The translations under genes and the position numbers were made by a program. From contig NZ_FPBK01000001.1 of assembly GCF_900116665.1 (NCBI RefSeq), positions 828,112 to 892,111 on the forward strand: a stretch of 64,000 bases of DNA, in the 5' to 3' direction. Below are positions 42,977 through 50,423 of this stretch, piece after piece. This stretch comes from Pustulibacterium marinum (GTDB lineage Bacteria > Bacteroidota > Bacteroidia > Flavobacteriales > Flavobacteriaceae). Every line of letters begins with the position of its first letter. Positions within the stretch are counted from its first letter, which is position 1. The notes beneath the pieces are model-generated. The model ran no database searches, was not told where the DNA came from, and worked only from the letters and a program-made list of their open reading frames with translations.

Positions 42977-44284
42977 ATGAGAACCAAAACGTTAAAGAAG
43001 AATAAGATCAATGTAGTAACCTTAGGTTGTTCTAAAAATGTATACGATAGTGAAGTATTAATGGGACAACTAAAGGCGAGTGGAAAAGACGTAGCATATG
43101 AAGAGGAAGGCAATATTGTGGTCATCAACACCTGTGGATTCATCAATAATGCCAAGGAAGAAAGTGTAAATACCATTTTGGATTACGTTCAGCGTAAAGA
43201 AGAAGGTTCAGTAGATAAAGTATTTGTTACCGGATGTTTGAGTGAGCGTTACAAACCGGATTTAGAGAAAGAAATTCCAGATGTAGATCAATATTTTGGA
43301 ACATCTGATTTACCTATATTATTAAAAGCCTTAGGAGCAGATTATCGCCATGAATTAATTGGTGAGCGATTGACTACAACTCCTAAAAACTATGCGTATT
43401 TAAAGATTGCAGAAGGTTGTGACAGACCTTGTAGTTTTTGTGCAATTCCATTAATGCGTGGGAAACATAAAAGTACACCGATTGAAGATTTGGTAACCGA
43501 AGCCAAAAAACTTGCTGAAAAAGGGGTGCAGGAATTGATTTTAATTGCGCAAGATTTAACCTATTACGGACTAGATCTTTACAAAAAACGCAATCTTGCT
43601 GAATTACTAAAAGAATTGGTAAAAGTAGAAGGTATTGAATGGATTCGTTTGCATTATGCATTTCCAACAGGTTTCCCAATGGATGTGTTGGAAGTAATGA
43701 ACAACGAACCTAAAGTTTGTAATTATTTAGATATTCCGCTTCAGCATATTTCAGACAGTATTTTGAAAAGTATGCGTCGCGGAACTACACAAGCTAAAAC
43801 TACCAGGCTGTTAAAAGAATTCCGTGCGGCTGTTCCAAACATGACAATCAGAACCACTTTAATTGTTGGATATCCGGGTGAAACTGAAGAAGATTTTCAA
43901 ACATTGAAAGATTGGGTTCAGGAAATGCGTTTTGAGCGTTTAGGTTGTTTTACCTATTCTCACGAAGAAAATACGCATGCGTACAATTTGGAGGATAATG
44001 TTCCGGAAGAAGTAAAACAAGCTAGAGCAACTGAAATTATGGATATTCAATCGCAAATTTCTTGGGAATTAAACCAAGAGAAGATTGGTGAAACTTTCCG
44101 TTGTATGATTGACCGTAAAGAAGGAAATTACTTTGTAGGTAGAACCGAATTTGATAGCCCGGATGTAGATAACGAAGTGTTGATCGATGCAACTCAGTTC
44201 TATTTAAAAACAGGAGAATTTGTAGATATCAAAATCATAGATGCTGCAGATTTCGATTTATATGGAGAACCGGTTAAGCAATAA
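42977..44284 (+). CDS. rimO: Ribosomal protein S12 methylthiotransferase RimO
   Basis: A 435-residue radical SAM enzyme that adds a methylthio group to an Asp of ribosomal protein S12. The N-terminal UPF0004 domain coordinates one cluster (Cys18, Cys53, Cys87; LGCSKNVYDSEV). The radical SAM cluster is CDRPCSFC (Cys148, Cys152, Cys155) in the context IPLMRGKHKS. A C-terminal TRAM domain (about 370-435) binds RNA. Full length, with its own promoter; the next gene is bshC after 144 bases. Confidence 0.96.
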   Translation: MRTKTLKKNKINVVTLGCSKNVYDSEVLMGQLKASGKDVAYEEEGNIVVINTCGFINNAKEESVNTILDYVQRKEEGSVDKVFVTGCLSERYKPDLEKEIPDVDQYFGTSDLPILLKALGADYRHELIGERLTTTPKNYAYLKIAEGCDRPCSFCAIPLMRGKHKSTPIEDLVTEAKKLAEKGVQELILIAQDLTYYGLDLYKKRNLAELLKELVKVEGIEWIRLHYAFPTGFPMDVLEVMNNEPKVCNYLDIPLQHISDSILKSMRRGTTQAKTTRLLKEFRAAVPNMTIRTTLIVGYPGETEEDFQTLKDWVQEMRFERLGCFTYSHEENTHAYNLEDNVPEEVKQARATEIMDIQSQISWELNQEKIGETFRCMIDRKEGNYFVGRTEFDSPDVDNEVLIDATQFYLKTGEFVDIKIIDAADFDLYGEPVKQ

Positions 44285-44391
44285 AGGCTATCGGTTTTTC
44301 ATGATTGAAGTTTGAATTTGGAGAACTAAATCCAAGATCTTCGTTATTTAGATATTAACTAAAATTTAGGATTTTAACAGTCTTATCAACG

Positions 44392-44399
44392 TATCTTTG
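44392..44399 (+). promoter_or_regulatory. -7 promoter element of bshC
   Basis: TATCTTTG matches TAnnTTTG exactly, 29 bases before the bshC ATG. Confidence 0.45.
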
Positions 44400-44428
44400 C
44401 GTTTTCATACGACAGACTAGACTAACTT

Positions 44429-46018
44429 ATGGCTGAATGTATTTCTTATAGAAAAACAAATTACTTTTCTTCTCTTATTGCAGATTATCTAGATCAAAAG
44501 GAAACTCTTAAAGATCTTTACAATCATTTCCCAAATGTTGAATCTTTTCAGAAGCAAATAAATGAAAAGTCTTCTTTCCAACAATCACATAGAACTGTTT
44601 TAAAGAATGCACTTTTGAAGCAATATGAAAGTTTCAAAATAACAGAGATTTCAGAAAGTAATATTGTTGCGCTAGAAGATCAGAATACTTTCACCATCAC
44701 TACAGGTCATCAACTTAATTTATTTACAGGGCCGTTATATTTTTTGTATAAGATCGTTTCTACCATCAATTTAACTAAGGAATTGAAAGAATCGTATCCT
44801 ACGTATAATTTTGTTCCGGTATATTGGATGGCCACTGAAGACCACGATTTTGAGGAAATCAGTTATTTCAACTTTAAAGGGAAGAAGATTCATTGGAATA
44901 GAGAAAGTGCTGGTGCTGTAGGTCATTTTTCTACAGATGGATTGGCTGAAGTTTTTGAATTATTCTCTCAAGATTTAGGAATAGGAAAAAATGCCGAAAC
45001 ACTCAGAGAATTATTCACAAATGCGTATTTGAGGCACGATAATTTAACGGATGCTACTCGCTATTTGGTAAACGAATTGTTTGGTACGTACGGATTGGTG
45101 ATTGTTGATGGCGATGACAAAGCTTTGAAAGAATTGTTTGTTCCGTATGTGAAAGAAGATATTTTTCAAAATACAGCGTTTCAACAAGTTTCAAAATCGG
45201 CTGAAAAGTTAGCAGATTTAGGATACAACGTTCAGGTAAATCCTAGAGAAATCAATATGTTTTACCTTACCGAAAACGGAAGAGAGCGTATTGTTGAAGT
45301 AGAAGGAAATTATGAAGTTTTGGATACTGATGTTTCTTTTTCAAAAGAAGAATTGCTTCGAGAGTTAGAAAATTATCCCGAAAAATTCAGTCCAAACGTA
45401 ATTATGCGTCCATTGTATCAAGAGGTGATTTTACCTAATCTTTGTTACATTGGCGGCGGTGGCGAGTTGGCGTATTGGTTAGAATTGAAATCTAATTTTG
45501 ATGTGGTAAATATTCCGTTTCCTATGTTGTTATTACGTAATTCAGCGTTATTAGTTACGGCAAAACAAGCCCAAAAATTAAAGAAATTAAACATTTCGTA
45601 TCCCGATTTGTTTTTGAAACGTGATAGTTTTATTAATAAAAAGGTTAGAGAGATTTCAAATATAGATATCGATTTTTCGCATCAGAAAAAACATTTGGAA
45701 TCACAATTTAAGGAGTTGTATAATTTAGCTGAGCAGACAGACCCATCTTTTATTGGTGCCGTAAAAGCTCAAGAAATTAAGCAGCTTAAGGGGTTAGAAA
45801 ATTTAGAAAAACGATTGTTGAAAGCTCAAAAAAGAAAGTTATCTGACCACGTACTTAGAATTACTGATTTACAAAATGAACTATTCCCAAATCAATCATT
45901 ACAAGAAAGAAATCTAAATTTTTCAGAAATGTTTTTGATGTACGGAGACGAGTTGATTCCTATGTTGTTGGAAAATTTAAAACCATTGAAAGGCGAATTT
46001 CTTGTTTTAGAAAAATAA
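44429..46018 (+). CDS. bshC: Bacillithiol biosynthesis cysteine-adding enzyme
   Basis: A 529-residue enzyme for the last step of bacillithiol synthesis, joining Cys to GlcN-malate. TTGHQLNLFTGPLYFLYKI and PVYWMATEDHDFEEI are BshC signatures. The C-terminal half contains a long coiled coil (about 390-470). Bacillithiol is the main low-molecular-weight thiol in many Bacteroidota and helps with metal and electrophile stress. Its presence fits the arsenic resistance and the OYE in this window. bshA and bshB are not in the window. Confidence 0.95.
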   Translation: MAECISYRKTNYFSSLIADYLDQKETLKDLYNHFPNVESFQKQINEKSSFQQSHRTVLKNALLKQYESFKITEISESNIVALEDQNTFTITTGHQLNLFTGPLYFLYKIVSTINLTKELKESYPTYNFVPVYWMATEDHDFEEISYFNFKGKKIHWNRESAGAVGHFSTDGLAEVFELFSQDLGIGKNAETLRELFTNAYLRHDNLTDATRYLVNELFGTYGLVIVDGDDKALKELFVPYVKEDIFQNTAFQQVSKSAEKLADLGYNVQVNPREINMFYLTENGRERIVEVEGNYEVLDTDVSFSKEELLRELENYPEKFSPNVIMRPLYQEVILPNLCYIGGGGELAYWLELKSNFDVVNIPFPMLLLRNSALLVTAKQAQKLKKLNISYPDLFLKRDSFINKKVREISNIDIDFSHQKKHLESQFKELYNLAEQTDPSFIGAVKAQEIKQLKGLENLEKRLLKAQKRKLSDHVLRITDLQNELFPNQSLQERNLNFSEMFLMYGDELIPMLLENLKPLKGEFLVLEK

Positions 46019-46738
46019 CTATACCTCAAAAATAAAGCCTTTTCGAGTAAGCATTTCGTACCTGTCATGGTCAAACTGATACAGTTTGGCAGCTCTGTGC
46101 GAAACATTCATCTCTTTTTCTTCAAGAGCGATAAGCAACTTCATTTTTAGAATTTTTCGTCTAAAATTTGGTTTGTCAAGTTGAATGCCTAATACTTCTT
46201 GATACAATTGCATTAGTTGTAAAAGTGTAAATTTCTCAGGAAGTAAATTAAATCCTATTGGCGCTCTTTTAACTTTAGCTCGAAGATGTTCTAGGCTGAA
46301 GTTTAAAATTTCATTGTGGTCATAAATTAAATTTCCAATATCTTTTAGCTTAAACCATTTAGCGTCAGCCGCTGTAAATCCTGCTTTAATATCAAAATCA
46401 GATTTCTTTATAAGAGCATAATACCCAATGGTAATTACGCGTCCCAAAGGGAAACGTCCAGGTTCTCCAAAAGCTTTTAATTGCTCTAAGTAAAGATCTT
46501 TTATGCCGGTAGTTTCTCTAAGCAAACGTTGAGCTGCTTCATCAATACTTTCTTCTTCTTTAATCCATCCACCTGGTAAAGCCCATTTACCTTTGCTAAT
46601 ACCATTAGCATGCTGAATAAGTAATACTTCTAAATTTCCATTGTCAAAAGTGAAAATGACACAGTCAATAGTAATGGCATTGATCACCGATTTTTCAATG
46701 ATCTTACCCGATTCTTCGTCTATAAATTGCTTCACCAT
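46019..46738 (-). CDS. Nudix-domain regulator, NrtR/AraR-like
   Basis: A 239-residue protein with an N-terminal Nudix fold (about 18-150) and a C-terminal winged-helix DNA-binding domain (about 160-239; EKFTLLQLMQLYQEVLG and NFRRKILKM). The Nudix box is degenerate: ALPGGWIKEEESID, then RLLRETTGI, where REUxEE is replaced by RLLRET, so catalysis is unlikely. This is the NrtR-like layout in which a metabolite-binding Nudix domain controls a repressor. It abuts bshC convergently. In Bacteroidota such regulators control sugar or NAD genes; the target here is unknown. Confidence 0.85.
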   Translation of the reverse strand: MVKQFIDEESGKIIEKSVINAITIDCVIFTFDNGNLEVLLIQHANGISKGKWALPGGWIKEEESIDEAAQRLLRETTGIKDLYLEQLKAFGEPGRFPLGRVITIGYYALIKKSDFDIKAGFTAADAKWFKLKDIGNLIYDHNEILNFSLEHLRAKVKRAPIGFNLLPEKFTLLQLMQLYQEVLGIQLDKPNFRRKILKMKLLIALEEKEMNVSHRAAKLYQFDHDRYEMLTRKGFIFEV

Positions 46739-46823
46739 GAAGTTAGAAATGTTTAGGTAGTAGGTTTAAAATAGATTACAAAAATATAAAAATAGAAAAA
46801 TATTGCAGTTTTGTTCCTAAAAT

Positions 46824-46854
46824 CATAAAAAAAGCCTTTCCGAAGAAAGACTTT
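46824..46854 (-). terminator. Terminator with a UUCG loop after the flavin-binding protein gene
   Basis: On the - strand AAAGTCTTTC, loop TTCG, then GAAAGGCTTT with one G-T wobble (+ strand 46854-46831), followed by a T7 run. C(UUCG)G is an unusually stable tetraloop. The stem lies 28 bases past the stop at 46882. Confidence 0.85.
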
Positions 46855-46881
46855 AAAAATGTAAAAAAGATTTGAATTCTT

Positions 46882-47427
46882 TTATGGAGTTATAAAAACA
46901 CCTTCCCAACCAAAATTTGTTTTTTCAAAACTTGCTCTAACGTGATTTGGTCGTTTTATTTGTAAAATTTCTATTTTTTCTGGTACAAAATAGAGCATCG
47001 CAAAATTCCCTCCATGATCGTTGTACTCAATGTCGTCTGGATGATCAATGATAGTTCCTGGTCCATCACTGGTTATATAATCTATCTTGGAATAATCTGG
47101 TATTTTATCCCATTTCTTTTTAAGAGCATCTTTGTCTCTTTCTATTTCAACATACGCAATCATGTTGATTTGAGTAAGCGTTTCAGGATTAAAAAATAAT
47201 AAGCTTACTTCATTGTGTTCTTTTATATGCCTCATTTTTTTTGAGCGCTTATCAGTATACGCTACTAAAAAATTAGCATCAATTACATCTCTAAGAACCA
47301 TGGTTCTCTGCCTGATATGTCCATTAAATCCGCAGCTTGCCATAGTGAAATACCTGTAGGGATGATCTTTCTTTTTTACTGCAGAGGACAATTCAGAAAA
47401 TAAGTTTGTTAGCATCTGTCTTGTCAT
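46882..47427 (-). CDS. Pyridoxamine 5'-phosphate oxidase family, FMN-binding protein
   Basis: A 181-residue protein with the split-barrel flavin-binding fold. PYRYFTMASCG, QRTMVLRDVID and YTDKRSKKMRHIKEHNEVSLLFF show the FMN-binding beta strands, in the Alr4036-like subgroup. It is not canonical PdxH: the substrate-binding Arg/His pairs of that enzyme are missing. It may be an FMN-dependent reductase or a flavin carrier. It diverges from the decarboxylase at 47536, with a promoter region between them. Confidence 0.85.
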   Translation of the reverse strand: MTRQMLTNLFSELSSAVKKKDHPYRYFTMASCGFNGHIRQRTMVLRDVIDANFLVAYTDKRSKKMRHIKEHNEVSLLFFNPETLTQINMIAYVEIERDKDALKKKWDKIPDYSKIDYITSDGPGTIIDHPDDIEYNDHGGNFAMLYFVPEKIEILQIKRPNHVRASFEKTNFGWEGVFITP

Positions 47428-47510
47428 AATCTGATTTTTAGTTACTTACAATATACGAAAAAGCAATTTAAATAACCAAAAAATACGATAATCGTAAGAT
47501 TTATAGGTTG

Positions 47511-47518
47511 TACCTTTG
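47511..47518 (+). promoter_or_regulatory. -7 promoter element of the PLP decarboxylase gene
   Basis: TACCTTTG matches TAnnTTTG exactly, 17 bases before the ATG at 47536. Confidence 0.45.
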
Positions 47519-47535
47519 TAAAAAAGGTTTTTAGT

Positions 47536-48915
47536 ATGCACAATATAGATATAGATTTGGTAGAAATGACTTTGGATGTAACCAAGTATGTCATCAATAG
47601 AATTACCAAAACTAATCCCGAATTGGGAATGCCAAAGAAAGAAGAGGAACTAAAGCGATTGGTTGGTGAAACTATTACTTCTGAAGGAATAGGCGGAGAA
47701 AAGGCTTTTGAGCTTTGGAAAGATGTTTTGGTAAAAAGTACGGTTCCTGTGGATCATCCAAGAAATTTAGCTTTTGTACCAGCTTCCCCAACGCGGTCGG
47801 CTATTATGTTTGATTTGGTAACGGCAGCTTCTAGTATTCATGGTGCATTTTGGATGGAAGGAGCTGGAGGTATTTTTGCTGAAAATGAAGCAATGCGATG
47901 GCTGGTTTCGTTAACCGGAATGCCAGAGCCAGCTTTTGGAGTTTTTACTAGTGGAGGAACGGCAGCAAATCTTTCGGCAATGGTAACCGCACGAGAATGT
48001 TGGAGAGATTTGCATGAGGAGAACAAATCAAAACGTGGTTTGATCATCGCTTCTGTAGGAGCGCATTCTTCTATAAAAGCTATGGCTAAAGTTATTGACG
48101 CTGAAATATTATTAGTTCCAAGTGAGGAGCGTTTGACTGGAGAACAGTTGCAAGAAACTATTCAATCTTTATCAGAGACTGATAGAAAGCGATTATTTGC
48201 AGTAGTAGCTACAGGAGGGACAACCAATGCCGGAATTATAGATGATCTTAAAGGAATTGCTGATGTATGCGATAAAGAAGGTGAAGATATTTGGTTTCAC
48301 GTAGATGCTGCTTACGGTGGTGGAGCTTTAGCTGCTGATTCTGTACGCCACTTGTTTGATGGTATTGAAAGAGCAGATAGCATTACTATTGATCCTCATA
48401 AATGGTTATTCTCTCCGTATGATTGTGGTGCAGTGATTTACAGAGAACCAGATTTGGCTAAAAATGCGCACGCACAGGAAGGTTCTTATCTAGATATTTT
48501 TAAAGATCCGGGAGCGCAAGGATTCAATCCAGCGGATTATCAAATTCAGTTAACGCGACGAGTACGTGGATTACCTTTGTGGTTTTCTTTGGCTATGCAC
48601 GGAACGGATCGCTATAAACAAGCTATTGAGCGCGGTTTAGAGTTAGCGCAAATTGCTGGAGAATTGATAAAAAATAATAGTGATTTAGAATTGGTGAGAG
48701 ATCCAAGTTTATCGTGTGTCTTATTCAGAAGGAAAGGATGGACGCCGGATGATTACCGTGATTGGACCTACAAAAATCAACGTGAAGGTTTTGCCTTGGT
48801 AACGCCAACCAAGTGGAAGCAAGGAGATACATTTGAAACCGTAGCCCGTTTTTGTTTTATAAATCCAGATACTACAGAGGAAGATATTTCTGCAATCTTG
48901 GCTTCAATGAATTAA
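47536..48915 (+). CDS. PLP-dependent group II amino acid decarboxylase
   Basis: A 459-residue PLP enzyme of the aromatic-amino-acid/glutamate decarboxylase group. PRNLAFVPASPTRSA, FTSGGTAANLSAM (cofactor phosphate site), HVDAAYGGG and DPHKWLFSPYDCG with the PLP Lys are visible. It decarboxylates an amino acid, possibly an aromatic one or 2,4-diaminobutyrate; the substrate cannot be set from sequence. The HWLFS-type active-site region matches the tyrosine/tryptophan decarboxylase side. Full length for the family. Confidence 0.9.
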   Translation: MHNIDIDLVEMTLDVTKYVINRITKTNPELGMPKKEEELKRLVGETITSEGIGGEKAFELWKDVLVKSTVPVDHPRNLAFVPASPTRSAIMFDLVTAASSIHGAFWMEGAGGIFAENEAMRWLVSLTGMPEPAFGVFTSGGTAANLSAMVTARECWRDLHEENKSKRGLIIASVGAHSSIKAMAKVIDAEILLVPSEERLTGEQLQETIQSLSETDRKRLFAVVATGGTTNAGIIDDLKGIADVCDKEGEDIWFHVDAAYGGGALAADSVRHLFDGIERADSITIDPHKWLFSPYDCGAVIYREPDLAKNAHAQEGSYLDIFKDPGAQGFNPADYQIQLTRRVRGLPLWFSLAMHGTDRYKQAIERGLELAQIAGELIKNNSDLELVRDPSLSCVLFRRKGWTPDDYRDWTYKNQREGFALVTPTKWKQGDTFETVARFCFINPDTTEEDISAILASMN

Positions 48916-48932
48916 ATTTAATTTATAAATCT

Positions 48933-48940
48933 TATTTTTG
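48933..48940 (+). promoter_or_regulatory. -7 promoter element of purM
   Basis: TATTTTTG matches TAnnTTTG exactly, 17 bases before the ATG. Confidence 0.45.
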
Positions 48941-48957
48941 CGCAAACAACACAATTT

Positions 48958-50136
48958 ATGAGTTCCGAAATCAGTAAACGTTACAGTCAAAGAGGGGTTT
49001 CTGCTTCCAAAGAAGACGTGCATAACGCTATTAAAAAAGTAGATAAAGGATTATTTCCTAAGGCATTCTGTAAAATAGTTCCAGATCATTTAGCTAATGA
49101 TGAGGAGTATTGCTTGATTATGCATGCCGATGGCGCTGGTACCAAATCGTCTTTAGCTTATATGTATTGGAAGGAAACCGGAGATATTTCGGTATGGAAA
49201 GGAATAGCCCAAGATGCATTGATTATGAATATAGACGATTTACTTTGTGTTGGTGCAGTAGATCATATCATGCTTTCTTCTACAATTGGAAGAAATAAAA
49301 ATCTAATTCCCGGAGAAGTTATTTCGGCTATTATTAATGGAACTGAAGAATTGATCGAAGAACTCAAAAAGTTTGGTGTAAATATTCATTCAACTGGTGG
49401 AGAAACGGCAGATGTAGGAGATTTGGTGAGAACCATTATTGTAGATTCTACTGTTACGGCGAGAATGAAACGTTCTAACGTTATTGATAACGCTAACATT
49501 AAAGCAGGCGATGTTATTGTTGGTTTGGAGTCTTTTGGTCAAGCTTCTTATGAAACTGAATATAATGGCGGAATGGGGAGTAATGGTTTAACGTCTGCTC
49601 GTCATGATGTTTTTTCAAAGTATCTAGCCGAAACGTATCCTGAAAGTTTTGATGCTGCAGTGCCAGAACAATTAGTGTATTCCGGTGGAGTAAAATTGAC
49701 AGATGCTGTTGAAGATGCTCCAATTGATGCAGGGAAGCTAGTGTTATCACCAACAAGAACCTATGCGCCAATTATCAAAGAAATACTTTCTAAATATTCT
49801 TCAGAAGAAATTCATGGAATGATTCATTGTAGCGGAGGTGCGCAAACAAAAATTTTACATTTTGTAGACGACCTTCATATCATTAAAGACAATTTGTTTG
49901 CTGTTCCACCTTTGTTCAAGTTAATTCAGGAACAATCTAAAACAGATTGGAAAGAAATGTATCAAGTATTCAACTGTGGTCATCGTATGGAAATTTATAC
50001 CGATGAAAAAACAGCAGAAGCATTAATTGCTATTTCAAAATCGTTTAATGTGGAAGCTAAAATTGTAGGTAGAGTAGAAGCGTCAAATTCGAAAAAACTT
50101 ACAATAAAAAGCGAGTATGGGACATTTGAATATTAA
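48958..50136 (+). CDS. purM: Phosphoribosylformylglycinamidine cyclo-ligase (AIR synthase)
   Basis: A 392-residue PurM-fold enzyme that closes the imidazole ring of AIR in purine synthesis. HADGAGTKSSLAYMYW (ATP and substrate site), NIDDLLCVGA, STGGETADVGD and the C-terminal MIHCSGGAQTK match AIR synthases of the Bacteroidota type, which are longer than the 345-residue E. coli form and start with SKRYSQRGVSASKEDVHNAI. It stands alone, not in a pur operon. A perfect 36-base palindromic terminator follows. Confidence 0.88.
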   Translation: MSSEISKRYSQRGVSASKEDVHNAIKKVDKGLFPKAFCKIVPDHLANDEEYCLIMHADGAGTKSSLAYMYWKETGDISVWKGIAQDALIMNIDDLLCVGAVDHIMLSSTIGRNKNLIPGEVISAIINGTEELIEELKKFGVNIHSTGGETADVGDLVRTIIVDSTVTARMKRSNVIDNANIKAGDVIVGLESFGQASYETEYNGGMGSNGLTSARHDVFSKYLAETYPESFDAAVPEQLVYSGGVKLTDAVEDAPIDAGKLVLSPTRTYAPIIKEILSKYSSEEIHGMIHCSGGAQTKILHFVDDLHIIKDNLFAVPPLFKLIQEQSKTDWKEMYQVFNCGHRMEIYTDEKTAEALIAISKSFNVEAKIVGRVEASNSKKLTIKSEYGTFEY

Positions 50137-50166
50137 TTAACATTTCTGTACAAAATATAGTTCAAA

Positions 50167-50202
50167 AAAAATCCCAATAAAAACGTTTTTATTGGGATTT
50201 TT
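50167..50202. terminator. Perfect palindromic terminator after purM
   Basis: AAAAATCCCAATAAAAAC (50167-50184) is perfectly complementary to GTTTTTATTGGGATTTTT (50185-50202). The T run follows within the stem. Symmetric, so active in both directions. The gap 50137-50423 (287 bases) contains this and the nrdJ promoter; nothing else is seen in it, and no cobalamin riboswitch. Confidence 0.85.
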
Positions 50203-50379
50203 ACTCCTCTAAAGTATAGCAAAATCATTCGATTTTTCCAAGATAAGAAAATATTAAAATGACTAAAGTTGTGAACTTTTAGTTGTTAGTAAATTTTTAT
50301 ATATCTGTTTTTCAGTATGTTGAATTGTTTTTGTTGTAAGCTTTTTAAAATCCAAAAAAAATTATATTTCATTTTTGGC

Positions 50380-50387
50380 TATTTTTG
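50380..50387 (+). promoter_or_regulatory. -7 promoter element of nrdJ
   Basis: TATTTTTG matches TAnnTTTG exactly and lies 36 bases before the ATG. No -33 TTG at the right distance. Confidence 0.45.
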
Positions 50388-50423
50388 CAGCATTACTTCA
50401 CACGATAAAGTTATCTAAGGAAA

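Noticed and set aside
50137-50423. Possible cobalamin riboswitch upstream of nrdJ
   Set aside because: No B12-box or matching stem set was seen; the gap holds only a terminator, an AT-rich spacer and a promoter element.
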